A stretch of DNA of 64,000 nt from an uncultured Ilumatobacter sp. (lineage in GTDB: Bacteria > Actinomycetota > Acidimicrobiia > Acidimicrobiales > Ilumatobacteraceae), in assembly GCA_937905835.1 (NCBI GenBank), contig CALCXK010000054.1, positions 1-64,000 of the forward strand, read 5' to 3'. Shown here piece by piece: positions 26,569 to 34,548 of this stretch. The translations under genes were made by a program, and so were the position numbers. Position 1 is the stretch's first letter. Every line of letters begins with the position of its first letter. Under the pieces are notes generated by a model. The model was given only the letters and a program-made list of their open reading frames with translations, had not been told where the DNA came from and made no database searches.

Positions 26569-27480
26569 ATGTCGATCATGCGGCGCCTCGCAGGTGCACC
26601 CATTTCTTGGGGCGTCTGCGAAGTCCCCGGTTGGGGAATCGAACTGTCACCCGATCGGGTGCTCGGCGAGATGCGCCAGCTTGGCCTGTCGGCCACCGAA
26701 CTTGGTTCCGATGGCTACTTACCGACCGACCCGGCCGAACTGAAAGATCTCTGTCAGCAGTATGACCTGATGATGATCGGCGGCTTCGTTCCTGTGGTCA
26801 TCCACGAGCGGAGTCAAGAGCAGGCAACAATCGACGCAACACATCGTGCGGCCAAATTACTGTCCGCTGCGGGCGGTACAATCTTCGTCTCCTCACCCGT
26901 CACCGACTGGAACTGGGGCCCGCGCCGCGAACTCGATTCGTCTGATTGGCAACATAGTGCCAAGATGTTGGCAGTTATTGACGACATTCTGGGGGAGTAC
27001 GGCATGACGCAGGCAATGCATCCGCATCTGCGCACCATCGTGGAAACCCGCGAGGACATCCTCAACGTGCTCGAACACTCTGACGTTGGCTGGACCTTCG
27101 ACATGGGCCACATGCAGATTGGTGGCATGGACCCGATGGAATTCCTCGACGTTGCGTTCGATCGAATCAAGCACGTCCACCTGAAAGACGTCGTGATGGA
27201 CAAGGCCATGCCGGTCCTGCGTCATGAGCAGTCGATCATGGAGGGTGTGCAGGCCGGGATGTTCTGCAACCTGGGACGCGGCGATGTCCCCATCGGTGCG
27301 ATCGTCACCGAACTCGAAGCTCGCGGGTACGACCAATGGTACGTACTCGAACAAGACGCTGCCATCACCTCGGATGAACCCGAGGTCGGTGCCGGCCCCA
27401 TTCTCGATGTTCTCTCGAGCATCGAGTTCCTCGAGTCGGTTGAGGCATTCGCCTCGACCGATGAGGGAATCCACACCTAA
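26569..27480 (+). CDS. iolE: Inosose dehydratase-like sugar isomerase/epimerase (IolE)
   Basis: A 303-residue TIM-barrel protein of the AP-endonuclease-2/IolE/IolI family. It has 'GAPISWGVCEVPGWG' at the N-terminus, 'MHPHLRTIVETRED' and 'WTFDMGHMQIGG' with metal-ligand Asp/His, 'IKHVHLKDV', and a late 'YVLEQDA' with the last Glu ligand. IolE dehydrates 2-keto-myo-inositol to a diketone, the second step of inositol breakdown. It is first in the operon, with AAAGGGA about 9 bp before the ATG. An isomerase role (IolI) is the alternative, but the pathway otherwise lacks a dehydratase. Confidence 0.83.
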   Translation: MSIMRRLAGAPISWGVCEVPGWGIELSPDRVLGEMRQLGLSATELGSDGYLPTDPAELKDLCQQYDLMMIGGFVPVVIHERSQEQATIDATHRAAKLLSAAGGTIFVSSPVTDWNWGPRRELDSSDWQHSAKMLAVIDDILGEYGMTQAMHPHLRTIVETREDILNVLEHSDVGWTFDMGHMQIGGMDPMEFLDVAFDRIKHVHLKDVVMDKAMPVLRHEQSIMEGVQAGMFCNLGRGDVPIGAIVTELEARGYDQWYVLEQDAAITSDEPEVGAGPILDVLSSIEFLESVEAFASTDEGIHT

Positions 27481-27492
27481 CAAGGGGAGAAC

Positions 27493-28518
27493 ATGAAGAC
27501 ATCAAAGAAGCTGCTGGCACTCCTGCCAGCCATCGCACTCGTCGCCGCATCCTGCGGTAGCTCCGACAACAGCAGTGAGGCAACCAATGCTCCGGCAGAT
27601 TCGGAAGCACCCGCTGCTACCGAGGCTCCTGAAGAGGTCGATCAGACCCAGGCCGGCGATCTCACGTTCCACATGATCACGCACTCCGACGACGGCCCGT
27701 TCTGGTCCGTACTGAAGCGTGGCGCAGACGCAGCCGCCGCCGACCTCGGTGTCACACTCGTCTGGAAGCCAGGCGTCAACGACGCACAGGTCATGGTCCA
27801 AGACATCGAAGCTGCGATCGCAGAAGGCTCCGACGGCATCGCCGCATCGCTGCCCGACCCCGACGCACTCGTTGGCCCGCTCCAGGGAGCCGTTGCAGCT
27901 GGCGTCCCGGTCATCACGCTCAACTCGGGCTCGAACGACTACCAGGAAATCGGCGCGCTGACGCACGTTGGACAGAGCGAAGTCATCGCCGGCAACGGCG
28001 CAGGCAAGCGTTTCAACGACGCTGGCGCGACCAAGATCCTCTGTGGTCAGCAGGAGCAGGGCAACGTTGCCCTGACCGAGCGCTGTGAAGGCCTCGCCGA
28101 GACCTTCGACGGCGAAGTCGTCATTGCATTCATGGGTCTCGATGCCGACACGACGGAGCAGCAGAACACGATCAACGCTGCTCTGGCGGCCGACACCGAC
28201 ATCGACGGCTTCATGGGCGTCGGCCCGGTCATCACCCTCTCGGGCCTGCGAGCAGCGCAGGACCTCGGTCGGGACCTGACCATCGGTGGATTCGACCTCA
28301 CGCCGGAATTGATCGGCGAGATCGAGGCCGGCAACATCGCCTTCACCGTCGACCAGCAGCAGTACCTCCAGGGTTACATGCCCGTCCTGCTTCTGTTCCT
28401 CAATGTCACCAACCAGAACACTCTGGGTGGCGGCCTCCCCATCCTCACGGGCCCCGGCTTCGTGACCCCGGACAACGCTGCAGAGATCCTGGCGCTCAGC
28501 GAAGTGGGCACCCGCTGA
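27493..28518 (+). CDS. Sugar/inositol ABC transporter substrate-binding lipoprotein
   Basis: A 341-residue type I periplasmic-binding protein (RbsB/IbpA-like). The signal peptide has lipobox 'LVAASC' (Cys21), then a Ser/Ala/Glu-rich linker, then 'LTFHMITHSDDGPFWSVLKRGADAAA', the cyclitol/pentose-type first strand and helix. It has a strong ribosome binding site (AAGGGGAG). A 14-bp hairpin follows the gene (28558-28590), which fits higher expression than the permease behind it. In this operon the likely ligand is myo-inositol or a methylated inositol (inference). Confidence 0.92.
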   Translation: MKTSKKLLALLPAIALVAASCGSSDNSSEATNAPADSEAPAATEAPEEVDQTQAGDLTFHMITHSDDGPFWSVLKRGADAAAADLGVTLVWKPGVNDAQVMVQDIEAAIAEGSDGIAASLPDPDALVGPLQGAVAAGVPVITLNSGSNDYQEIGALTHVGQSEVIAGNGAGKRFNDAGATKILCGQQEQGNVALTERCEGLAETFDGEVVIAFMGLDADTTEQQNTINAALAADTDIDGFMGVGPVITLSGLRAAQDLGRDLTIGGFDLTPELIGEIEAGNIAFTVDQQQYLQGYMPVLLLFLNVTNQNTLGGGLPILTGPGFVTPDNAAEILALSEVGTR

Positions 28519-28557
28519 TCAATCAGCGATACCTGAAAACCTGAATGAATACTCCGT

Positions 28558-28590
28558 TGTGGGGTGAGGGCATGCAGCCCTCACCCCACA
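28558..28590 (+). terminator. Strong intra-operon stem-loop after binding-protein gene
   Basis: TGTGGGGTGAGGGC (28558-28571) pairs perfectly with 28577-28590 across a 5-base loop. There is no T run after it, so it is more likely a 3'-end-stabilising or partial attenuating hairpin than a full terminator. Such hairpins between binding-protein and permease genes are a known way to set unequal expression. Confidence 0.75.
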
Positions 28591-28640
28591 CCGGTGCACC
28601 GCTATCTCTGCGATCGACATCACTGCCTTTTGGGGGACCC

Positions 28641-30584
28641 GTGAGCGAACAAGACACTCCGACCGACGCGCCGAGTGCCGTTGTCACAACATTGACGGTC
28701 GACGCATCCGACTCATTGGCCCCGGCGGTCGACGAGCGACTCCTGTACCGCTCGATCTTCCAGCGACTCTTCATCCGTCCCGAGGTCGGCGCGATTATCG
28801 GAATCGTCGGAATCTGGACGTTTTTCTGGGCCGTTTCCGAGACCTTCGGCACGGTCGGTCAGACCTTCGGTTGGCTCGACACTGCCTCCACAGTTGGGAT
28901 CATGGCGGTTGCCGTGTCGATGCTGATGATCGGCGGCGAGTTCGACCTGTCGTCGGGTGCCATGACCGGCGCCATGGGCATGCTGATCATCTACCTGGTC
29001 AAGGAGACCGGTGAACTCGGTGGACGCGGCTTCCCGCTCGTCATCGCCATTCCGATCTCATTGTTGGTCGCGCTCGGCATCGGTTACGTGAACGGCTTCG
29101 TCGTGGAGCGGACCGGCCAGCCAAGTTTCATCATCACGCTCGGTACCTTCTTCGCACTGATCGGCCTCAAGCTCGGCCTCGCCAAGCGCTTCGTCGGCCA
29201 GATCCAAATCGGCCGCACCGACGAAGCGGCCGACTTCGACTTCTTTCGACTGATCTTCGCGGCCGAGTGGGAGCGCAACGGCCACGAACTCGAAATCCGC
29301 GACGCCATCTACATCGGGTGCTTCGCCGCCGGCTGCGTCGTCTTGGCGCTCGCATTCAGCGAGCTGTGGTTTAAGCGCCGCGAAGACATGCAGCCGGCTG
29401 GCCTGGTCATGTTTTTCGTCGGTGCCGGCCTCGGTGTGGGCGGTCTGCTCGGGCTGCACGCAACCGATGGCACCGCTGCCAACGCAGCCCTCGTGGCGGT
29501 GATGGCCATCGGCGGTTTCGTCGGTCTCTTCGGTTGGGCCACCTGGCGGTACGAGCTGTCCGTCGGTCACGGAGCGCTGTCGCTCGATTCCCAGATGCGG
29601 CGACGCCTAGGTCTCGGCATGGCTGCGATGGCCCTCAGCTTCATCGTGGCGATCGCTTTCGACTCGTCGTCAACAAACCAGATCTTCTTCCCCTTCACCA
29701 CCCAGGGTGTGCGCGTTATCCTGTACCTCTTCCTTGCTGGAATCGGCCTCGGCGTGATCGCGATGGCCTCACAAGCAGCGCTGTCGGTGAACGCTGCCAC
29801 CAAGTTCGTGGTGACGTCAATGCTTGTCCTGGCGATCGCCATCGTCGCTCTCACCGTCTTCGTCGACTCGTCCGACACCAAATTCCGCGGTTCGCTTTTC
29901 GGAGTGGTGGTCGCAGCGGCAGTCATGGTCCTCATCTGGGCCGTCCTCACGTTCCGCTTTGAAGAGCGGCGAACCGCATCGGCACGCGCTGACCGTCTCG
30001 GGACGCGGCTGTTGGCGCTCGGCGTGTTGCTGCTGGTTGTTGGTCTCGCATTCCGCATGCTCTTCATTACCGCTGAAGAGTTGGTCGCAGGTGTGCCGCC
30101 AGCCAAGACCTCTGTGCGACTGCTGTGGTTTATCCTGTTCACGATCGCCATGATGTGGGTGCTGGCCCGCACTCGGTTCGGCAGTTGGACCTTCGCTGTC
30201 GGTGGCAATAAGGAGGCGGCCCGCCAAGTAGGTGTCCCGGCCGGCCGGACCAAGACCCAGCTGTTCATGCTGGTGTCGGTCGCCGCTTGGTTCGTTGGGT
30301 TGCTCGTCGCGTTCCGTATCAACTCGATCCAGGCCAATAGCGGCGATGGCCAGGAATTCATCTTCATCATCGCCGCGGTCGTCGGGGGAACGCTGCTGAC
30401 TGGCGGCTACGGCACTGCGTTCGGCGGCGCGATCGGCGCGTGCATCCTGTCGATTCCAGCCATCGGAATCTCCAGTGCTCGCTGGAATACCGACTGGCGG
30501 TTCTTGATCGTCGGCGTCATCTTGCTGCTGGCCGTGGTATCGAACAAGTTCCTCCGGAACAAGGCCGAAGGGATCCGCCGATGA
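28641..30584 (+). CDS. ABC transporter permease, RbsC-like with large membrane insertion
   Basis: A 647-residue protein, about twice the normal RbsC length (about 320-350). Residues about 45-205 match the first half of the ribose/cyclitol permease family ('MLMIGGEFDLSSGAMTGAMG', 'GQPSFIITLGTFF'). Residues about 490-647 match the second half ('LARTRFGSWTFAVGGNKEAA', 'ANSGDGQEFIFIIAAVVGG'). Between them lie about 275 residues with some eight hydrophobic segments and no RbsC match. The GTG at 28641 is chosen because the upstream in-frame residues would translate the hairpin. It works with the neighbouring lipoprotein and ATPase. Confidence 0.88.
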   Translation: MSEQDTPTDAPSAVVTTLTVDASDSLAPAVDERLLYRSIFQRLFIRPEVGAIIGIVGIWTFFWAVSETFGTVGQTFGWLDTASTVGIMAVAVSMLMIGGEFDLSSGAMTGAMGMLIIYLVKETGELGGRGFPLVIAIPISLLVALGIGYVNGFVVERTGQPSFIITLGTFFALIGLKLGLAKRFVGQIQIGRTDEAADFDFFRLIFAAEWERNGHELEIRDAIYIGCFAAGCVVLALAFSELWFKRREDMQPAGLVMFFVGAGLGVGGLLGLHATDGTAANAALVAVMAIGGFVGLFGWATWRYELSVGHGALSLDSQMRRRLGLGMAAMALSFIVAIAFDSSSTNQIFFPFTTQGVRVILYLFLAGIGLGVIAMASQAALSVNAATKFVVTSMLVLAIAIVALTVFVDSSDTKFRGSLFGVVVAAAVMVLIWAVLTFRFEERRTASARADRLGTRLLALGVLLLVVGLAFRMLFITAEELVAGVPPAKTSVRLLWFILFTIAMMWVLARTRFGSWTFAVGGNKEAARQVGVPAGRTKTQLFMLVSVAAWFVGLLVAFRINSIQANSGDGQEFIFIIAAVVGGTLLTGGYGTAFGGAIGACILSIPAIGISSARWNTDWRFLIVGVILLLAVVSNKFLRNKAEGIRR

Positions 30585-30646
30585 ACGGCGCCGAAGCCCG
30601 GACCTCACCAACGCTCGTATCTGAACTGGAGACCAACCATGTCTGA
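30581..30646 (+). other. 21-codon linking frame between permease and ATPase
   Basis: An ATG at 30581 overlaps the permease stop (ATGA). The frame reads 21 codons ('MNGAEARTSPTLVSELETNHV') and ends inside the start of the ATPase gene (8-bp overlap). It may couple translation of the two genes or may be chance. No homology is recognised. Confidence 0.25.
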
Positions 30647-31430
30647 GACGCCACTCCTTCAACTTGACAACCTCTCGAAGTTCTACGGCAGCATCACTGC
30701 ACTCACGGGGGTGAGTACCCAGGTTGCCGCCGGTGAGGTCACCTGCGTGCTTGGCGACAACGGCGCAGGCAAGTCGACCCTGATCAAGATTCTCGCCGGG
30801 GTGCATCGGCAGTCCGAGGGCGCGATCCGGTTGAACGGCGAGGAAGTGATGTTCGACTCGCCGAGAGACGCTCTCGGCGCTGGCATCGCGACGGTGTATC
30901 AGGATCTCGCGATGGTCCCGATGATGTCGGTGTGGCGCAACTTTTTCCTCGGCTCGGAACCCACCACCGGTATCGGTCCGCTTCAGTGGATCGACACGAA
31001 GAAGGCGAAGCGCATCGCGAGGGAGGAGATGGGCAAGATGGGCATCGACATCCGCGACACCGAGCAAACCGTCGGAACGCTGTCGGGTGGCGAACGTCAG
31101 TCGGTGGCCATTGCCCGCGCCAGTTACTTCGGTGCCAAACTATTGATCCTTGACGAACCGACCTCAGCACTGGGTGTGAGGCAGTCCGGAGTCGTACTGA
31201 AGCGAATCGTCGAAGCCCGCGACCAAGGGCTCGCTGTGATCTTCATCACGCACAACCCGCGCCACGCCTACCCGGTGGGTAACCGCTTCCTGATCCTCAA
31301 CCGAGGTCGTTCCTTGGGCTCGTTCCACAAGTCGGAGATCTCTGTCGACGAACTGACCCAGAAAATGTCGGGTGGCGCCGAACTCGAAGCGCTGGAGCAC
31401 GAACTCCAGGGTTCCGGTACGACAAGTTGA
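30639..31430 (+). CDS. Sugar ABC transporter ATP-binding protein (single domain)
   Basis: A 263-residue ATPase with Walker A GDNGAGKST (39-47), Q-loop 'ATVYQDLAMVP', signature 'TLSGGERQSVAIARA', Walker B 'LLILDEPTSALG' and switch 'FITHN'. It has one nucleotide-binding domain, like FrcA/XylG-short types and unlike the two-domain RbsA, so it should work as a homodimer. GGAG lies 8 bp before the ATG. Its stop overlaps the TTG start of iolC (31427-31430). Confidence 0.93.
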   Translation: MSETPLLQLDNLSKFYGSITALTGVSTQVAAGEVTCVLGDNGAGKSTLIKILAGVHRQSEGAIRLNGEEVMFDSPRDALGAGIATVYQDLAMVPMMSVWRNFFLGSEPTTGIGPLQWIDTKKAKRIAREEMGKMGIDIRDTEQTVGTLSGGERQSVAIARASYFGAKLLILDEPTSALGVRQSGVVLKRIVEARDQGLAVIFITHNPRHAYPVGNRFLILNRGRSLGSFHKSEISVDELTQKMSGGAELEALEHELQGSGTTS

Positions 31431-32416
31431 CGCTCGGAGCGCCCTTCAATCTCGACGATCTTGAGGTTCTCACTTTTGGCCGGTCCTCCGTTGATATGTA
31501 CCCCGAGCAGCACAACGTGCCGCTCGCCGATGTGTCGACCTTCCGCAAGTCGATTGGTGGGAGCCCGACCAACGTCGCGGTTGCTGCGGCCCGGTTAGGC
31601 CGCAAGGCTGCGGTCATCAATCGTGTCGGCAACGATGCGTTCGGCGTCTACATCCGCCAGGGCCTGCGTGCGTTCGGTGTCCACGACGCGTACATCTCCA
31701 CCGACCCTGAACTGCTGACACCGGTGGTGTTCTGCGAATTGATGCCCCCTGAAGAACCCACGATCTACTTCTACCGAGAGCCGCGTGGCCCCGACATGGC
31801 CATTTCGGTTGCCGACATGCCGATGGACGCAATTCGTTCCGCGCCGCTGTTCTGGTTGGCAGGTTCACGCTTCGCGGAAGAGCCGTCGCGCTCAGCGGCC
31901 ATGGCTGCACTTGAGGCACGTGGCCGCACACAGCACACGGTGATCGATCTCGACTACCGACCGATGTTCTGGGACTCGCCGGAGCAGGCTGGCGAATTCA
32001 TCTCTCCGTCGATCGACCACTGCACGGTCGCGGTTGGCAACAAAGACGAGTGTGAGATCGCTCTTGGTACCCGAATACCTGACGAGGCGGCTGACCGGAT
32101 GCTCGAACGCGGCGTTGAAATCGCGATTGTTAAACAGGGTGGCGAAGGCGTGATGGTGGCCACGGCCAACTCGCGCACCGTCGTCGAGCCGATTCGGGTG
32201 CCAGTGGTGTGCGGTCTCGGAGCCGGCGATGCGTTCGGGGGTTCGCTTGCCCACGGGTTGCTTGCAGGCTGGGATCCTGCCGAGATCGTGTACCGGGCGA
32301 ATGCTGCAGGCGCGATCGTTGCCGGCCGCCTGATGTGTTCCGACGAGATGCCGACCGCTGACGAGATCGATGACCTCCTCGCGACCGGCAATGTCCCCAG
32401 GCGAGTCCAGTCATGA
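31427..32416 (+). CDS. iolC: 5-dehydro-2-deoxygluconokinase (IolC)
   Basis: A 329-residue PfkB-family sugar kinase with TTG start overlapping the ATPase stop. Signatures: 'SIGGSPTNVAVAAARLG' (N-terminal PfkB motif), 'FYREPRGPDMAIS' (typical of IolC) and 'GLGAGDAFGGSLAHGLL' with catalytic Asp268. It phosphorylates 2-deoxy-5-keto-gluconate from IolB. It is coupled through ATGA (32413-32416) to the aldolase that would use its product. Confidence 0.93.
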   Translation: MTLGAPFNLDDLEVLTFGRSSVDMYPEQHNVPLADVSTFRKSIGGSPTNVAVAAARLGRKAAVINRVGNDAFGVYIRQGLRAFGVHDAYISTDPELLTPVVFCELMPPEEPTIYFYREPRGPDMAISVADMPMDAIRSAPLFWLAGSRFAEEPSRSAAMAALEARGRTQHTVIDLDYRPMFWDSPEQAGEFISPSIDHCTVAVGNKDECEIALGTRIPDEAADRMLERGVEIAIVKQGGEGVMVATANSRTVVEPIRVPVVCGLGAGDAFGGSLAHGLLAGWDPAEIVYRANAAGAIVAGRLMCSDEMPTADEIDDLLATGNVPRRVQS

Positions 32417-33330
32417 CGTTCCTTTCCGATGACGCGTGGTTGGAACTGCTCGATGTGCGGGCCACCGACCCGACGGCGATCAGCGCAGCGCTTGCTGCAC
32501 GCACGTCGCGTCCGCTGCTCGCCAACGACGGCGCCACGTTCATCATTGCTATCGACCATCCGGCGCGCGGGATGGTCGGCGTGTCGGGCCAGCCCTTCAT
32601 CATGGCCGACCGTCGTGACCTCCTTGAACGGACGATGACGGCGCTTGCTGACCCAGGCGTCGATGGCGTCATGGCGACTCCTGACATTCTTGACGACCTG
32701 GCGCTGCTTGGTGTGCTCGATGACAAGGTCGCGATCGGTTCGATCAACCGCGGGGGGCTGATGGGCTCCGCGTGGGAACTCGACGATCAGTTGACCGGCC
32801 ACACTGTTGCGTCGATCGTCGAGCAAGGCCTCGACGGCGCCAAGATGCTGCTCCGCATCGACCTGGCTGACGAACGGTCGCGCCCCACGATCGAGGCATG
32901 TGCCCGATGGATTACCGAACTGGCCGCAGTCGAGAAAATTGCGATGCTCGAACCGTTGCCATATACGACGTCGCCGGCTGGTGATAAATATCTCGACACC
33001 GACGAGGACGCATTGATCAAGTGCGTCGGTATCGCCAGCGCCCTCGGCGCGAGTTCTGCCTACACCTGGCTGAAACTCCCCGCAACCGCGCAGATCGAAC
33101 GGGTGATGGCGGCCACATCACTGCCTGGATTGATGCTCGGTGGTACACCCGGACCCGACCCGGAATCGGCCTTCGACGAGTGGCGTCGAGCAATGGCTGT
33201 TCCTAATGTGCGTGGCCTTGTCGTCGGTCGCTCGCTGCTGTATCCCTCAGACGGTGACGTGGCAGCTGCGGTTGCCACCGCCGCCGACATCGTTCACCCT
33301 CACCTGATCTCGGAAGAAGAAGTACAATGA
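32413..33330 (+). CDS. Cgl0158-type (beta/alpha)8 aldolase, candidate DKGP aldolase
   Basis: A 305-residue barrel protein with 'IIAIDHPARGMVGVSG' at the N-terminus, 'GSINRGGLMGSAWELDD', 'GLDGAKMLLRIDL' with a candidate Schiff-base lysine, and 'WLKLPA' late. It belongs to the family found next to iolC in Corynebacterium. It probably cleaves 2-deoxy-5-keto-gluconate 6-phosphate to dihydroxyacetone phosphate and malonate semialdehyde in place of IolJ. A second aldolase candidate is at 39913-40743. The reaction is inferred from position. Confidence 0.78.
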   Translation: MTFLSDDAWLELLDVRATDPTAISAALAARTSRPLLANDGATFIIAIDHPARGMVGVSGQPFIMADRRDLLERTMTALADPGVDGVMATPDILDDLALLGVLDDKVAIGSINRGGLMGSAWELDDQLTGHTVASIVEQGLDGAKMLLRIDLADERSRPTIEACARWITELAAVEKIAMLEPLPYTTSPAGDKYLDTDEDALIKCVGIASALGASSAYTWLKLPATAQIERVMAATSLPGLMLGGTPGPDPESAFDEWRRAMAVPNVRGLVVGRSLLYPSDGDVAAAVATAADIVHPHLISEEEVQ

Positions 33331-34496
33331 CGCGTCAGAAAATCGGAATCGCTGTGATCGGCTTCGGCTGGATGGGGCAGGCGCACACGCGCTCGTACCT
33401 CCGGATTCCCACGCTCTTTCAAGAGCGCACGTACGACCCCGAGCTGATCATTATCAGCGACAACCTGCAAGACCGGGTCGATGAGGCTGTCGAGTCGTTC
33501 GGGTTTCGTGAGGGCACAACCGACTGGCAAACGGCAATCAATCACCCCGACGTCGATGTGGTGTGTATTTGCGCCCCGAACATGCTCCACGAGCCGATTG
33601 CTATCGCAGCGGCCGAGGCCGGCAAGCACGTGTTCTGTGAGAAGCCCGTCGGGGGCACGCCCGAGCAGACCGTCCGAATCGAAGCCGCGAGCCGCAAGGC
33701 TGGCGTCATCACCGGGGTCGGCTACAACTACCGCTGGGCACCGCTGGTGCAGTACGCCAAGAACCTGATTGCTGATGGAGCGCTCGGCGAGATCACTAAC
33801 TACAACGGCCGGTTCTTCACGATGTACGGCTCGGACCCGATGGGTCTCCTGTCGTGGCGCTTCCAGCTCGACGGTGCAGGCCACGGCGTCAGCTCTGACA
33901 TCTTGAGCCACTCGATCGACCTGGCGCACATGCTTGTCGGTCCGATCAAGAAGGTCGTCGGCACAGGCCACACGTACATTCCCGACCGGCCGCTGCCAAA
34001 GGCAGGCGGCACCCACTACGACGCTGGTCAGCCAGGCGACCCGACCGGCCCCGTCGAAAACGAGGACTACTTCGGTGCCCTCGTACAGTTCGAGAGCGGA
34101 GCCAGGGGCACGTTCGAAGCAAGCCGCACCATTGTTGGCCCGGAGAGCCAGTGCGCCTTCGAGATCTACGGCACGAAGGGTTCCCTCAAGTGGAATCTCG
34201 AGACGATGAACGAGCTCCAGCTCAACCTCGTCGGCGACAAGGCCCGCGGCTACACCACCGTCTACGCAGGCGACCGGTACCCGTACCACGGCCACTTCGT
34301 GCCCGGTGATGCCAATTCGATTGGCTACGAAGACCTCAAGGTCATCGAAGACTTCGAGTTCCTGTCGTCGGTCGCTGCTGGTCGCCGACACACCCCGGGC
34401 TTCGCTGAAGCCATCGACTACGTCAGCGTCCAAGACGCTCTGCTTCGCTCCTGGAAGAGCGAGAAGTGGGAAGACGTCACCAACATCGCCAAGTAG
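33327..34496 (+). CDS. iolG: Inositol 2-dehydrogenase-like Gfo/Idh/MocA oxidoreductase (IolG)
   Basis: A 389-residue NAD(P)-dependent dehydrogenase with 'IAVIGFGWMGQAHTRSYL' (Rossmann loop), 'HVFCEKPVGGT' (catalytic Lys) and 'DGAGHGVSSDILSHSIDLAHMLVG' with the His of the active site. It overlaps the aldolase gene (ATGA) and is followed by a 31-bp imperfect palindrome and iolD. The expected role is oxidation of myo-inositol (or another stereoisomer) at one hydroxyl to the inosose. Which of the three paralogues uses myo-inositol is not decided by sequence. Confidence 0.85.
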   Translation: MTRQKIGIAVIGFGWMGQAHTRSYLRIPTLFQERTYDPELIIISDNLQDRVDEAVESFGFREGTTDWQTAINHPDVDVVCICAPNMLHEPIAIAAAEAGKHVFCEKPVGGTPEQTVRIEAASRKAGVITGVGYNYRWAPLVQYAKNLIADGALGEITNYNGRFFTMYGSDPMGLLSWRFQLDGAGHGVSSDILSHSIDLAHMLVGPIKKVVGTGHTYIPDRPLPKAGGTHYDAGQPGDPTGPVENEDYFGALVQFESGARGTFEASRTIVGPESQCAFEIYGTKGSLKWNLETMNELQLNLVGDKARGYTTVYAGDRYPYHGHFVPGDANSIGYEDLKVIEDFEFLSSVAAGRRHTPGFAEAIDYVSVQDALLRSWKSEKWEDVTNIAK

Positions 34497-34526
34497 TTAC
34501 GTACGGGGTCAGACCCCATACGCAAC
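34496..34526. repeat. Imperfect 31-bp palindrome with GGGGTC-A-GACCCC core
   Basis: GTTACGTACGGGGTC, A, then GACCCCATACGCAAC form a 15-1-15 inverted repeat with two mismatches. It starts on the last base of the iolG stop and lies in the iolD leader, followed by a second hairpin (CTCTCT-GAGAA-AGAGAG, 34527-34543). The layout resembles that at 5126-5154, so it may be a repeated intergenic element or an mRNA processing site. Confidence 0.6.
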
Positions 34527-34548
34527 TCTCTGAGAAAGAGAGACCCTT

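Noticed and set aside
28545..28640. Upstream ATG for the permease
   Set aside because: The added 32 residues are encoded by the perfect hairpin at 28558-28590 and lack family similarity; GTG 28641 fits better.
29817..31067. 416-codon minus-strand frame across the permease/ATPase junction
   Set aside because: It covers two clear transporter genes with intact motifs and has low-complexity, His/Arg/Asp-rich content typical of antisense reading.
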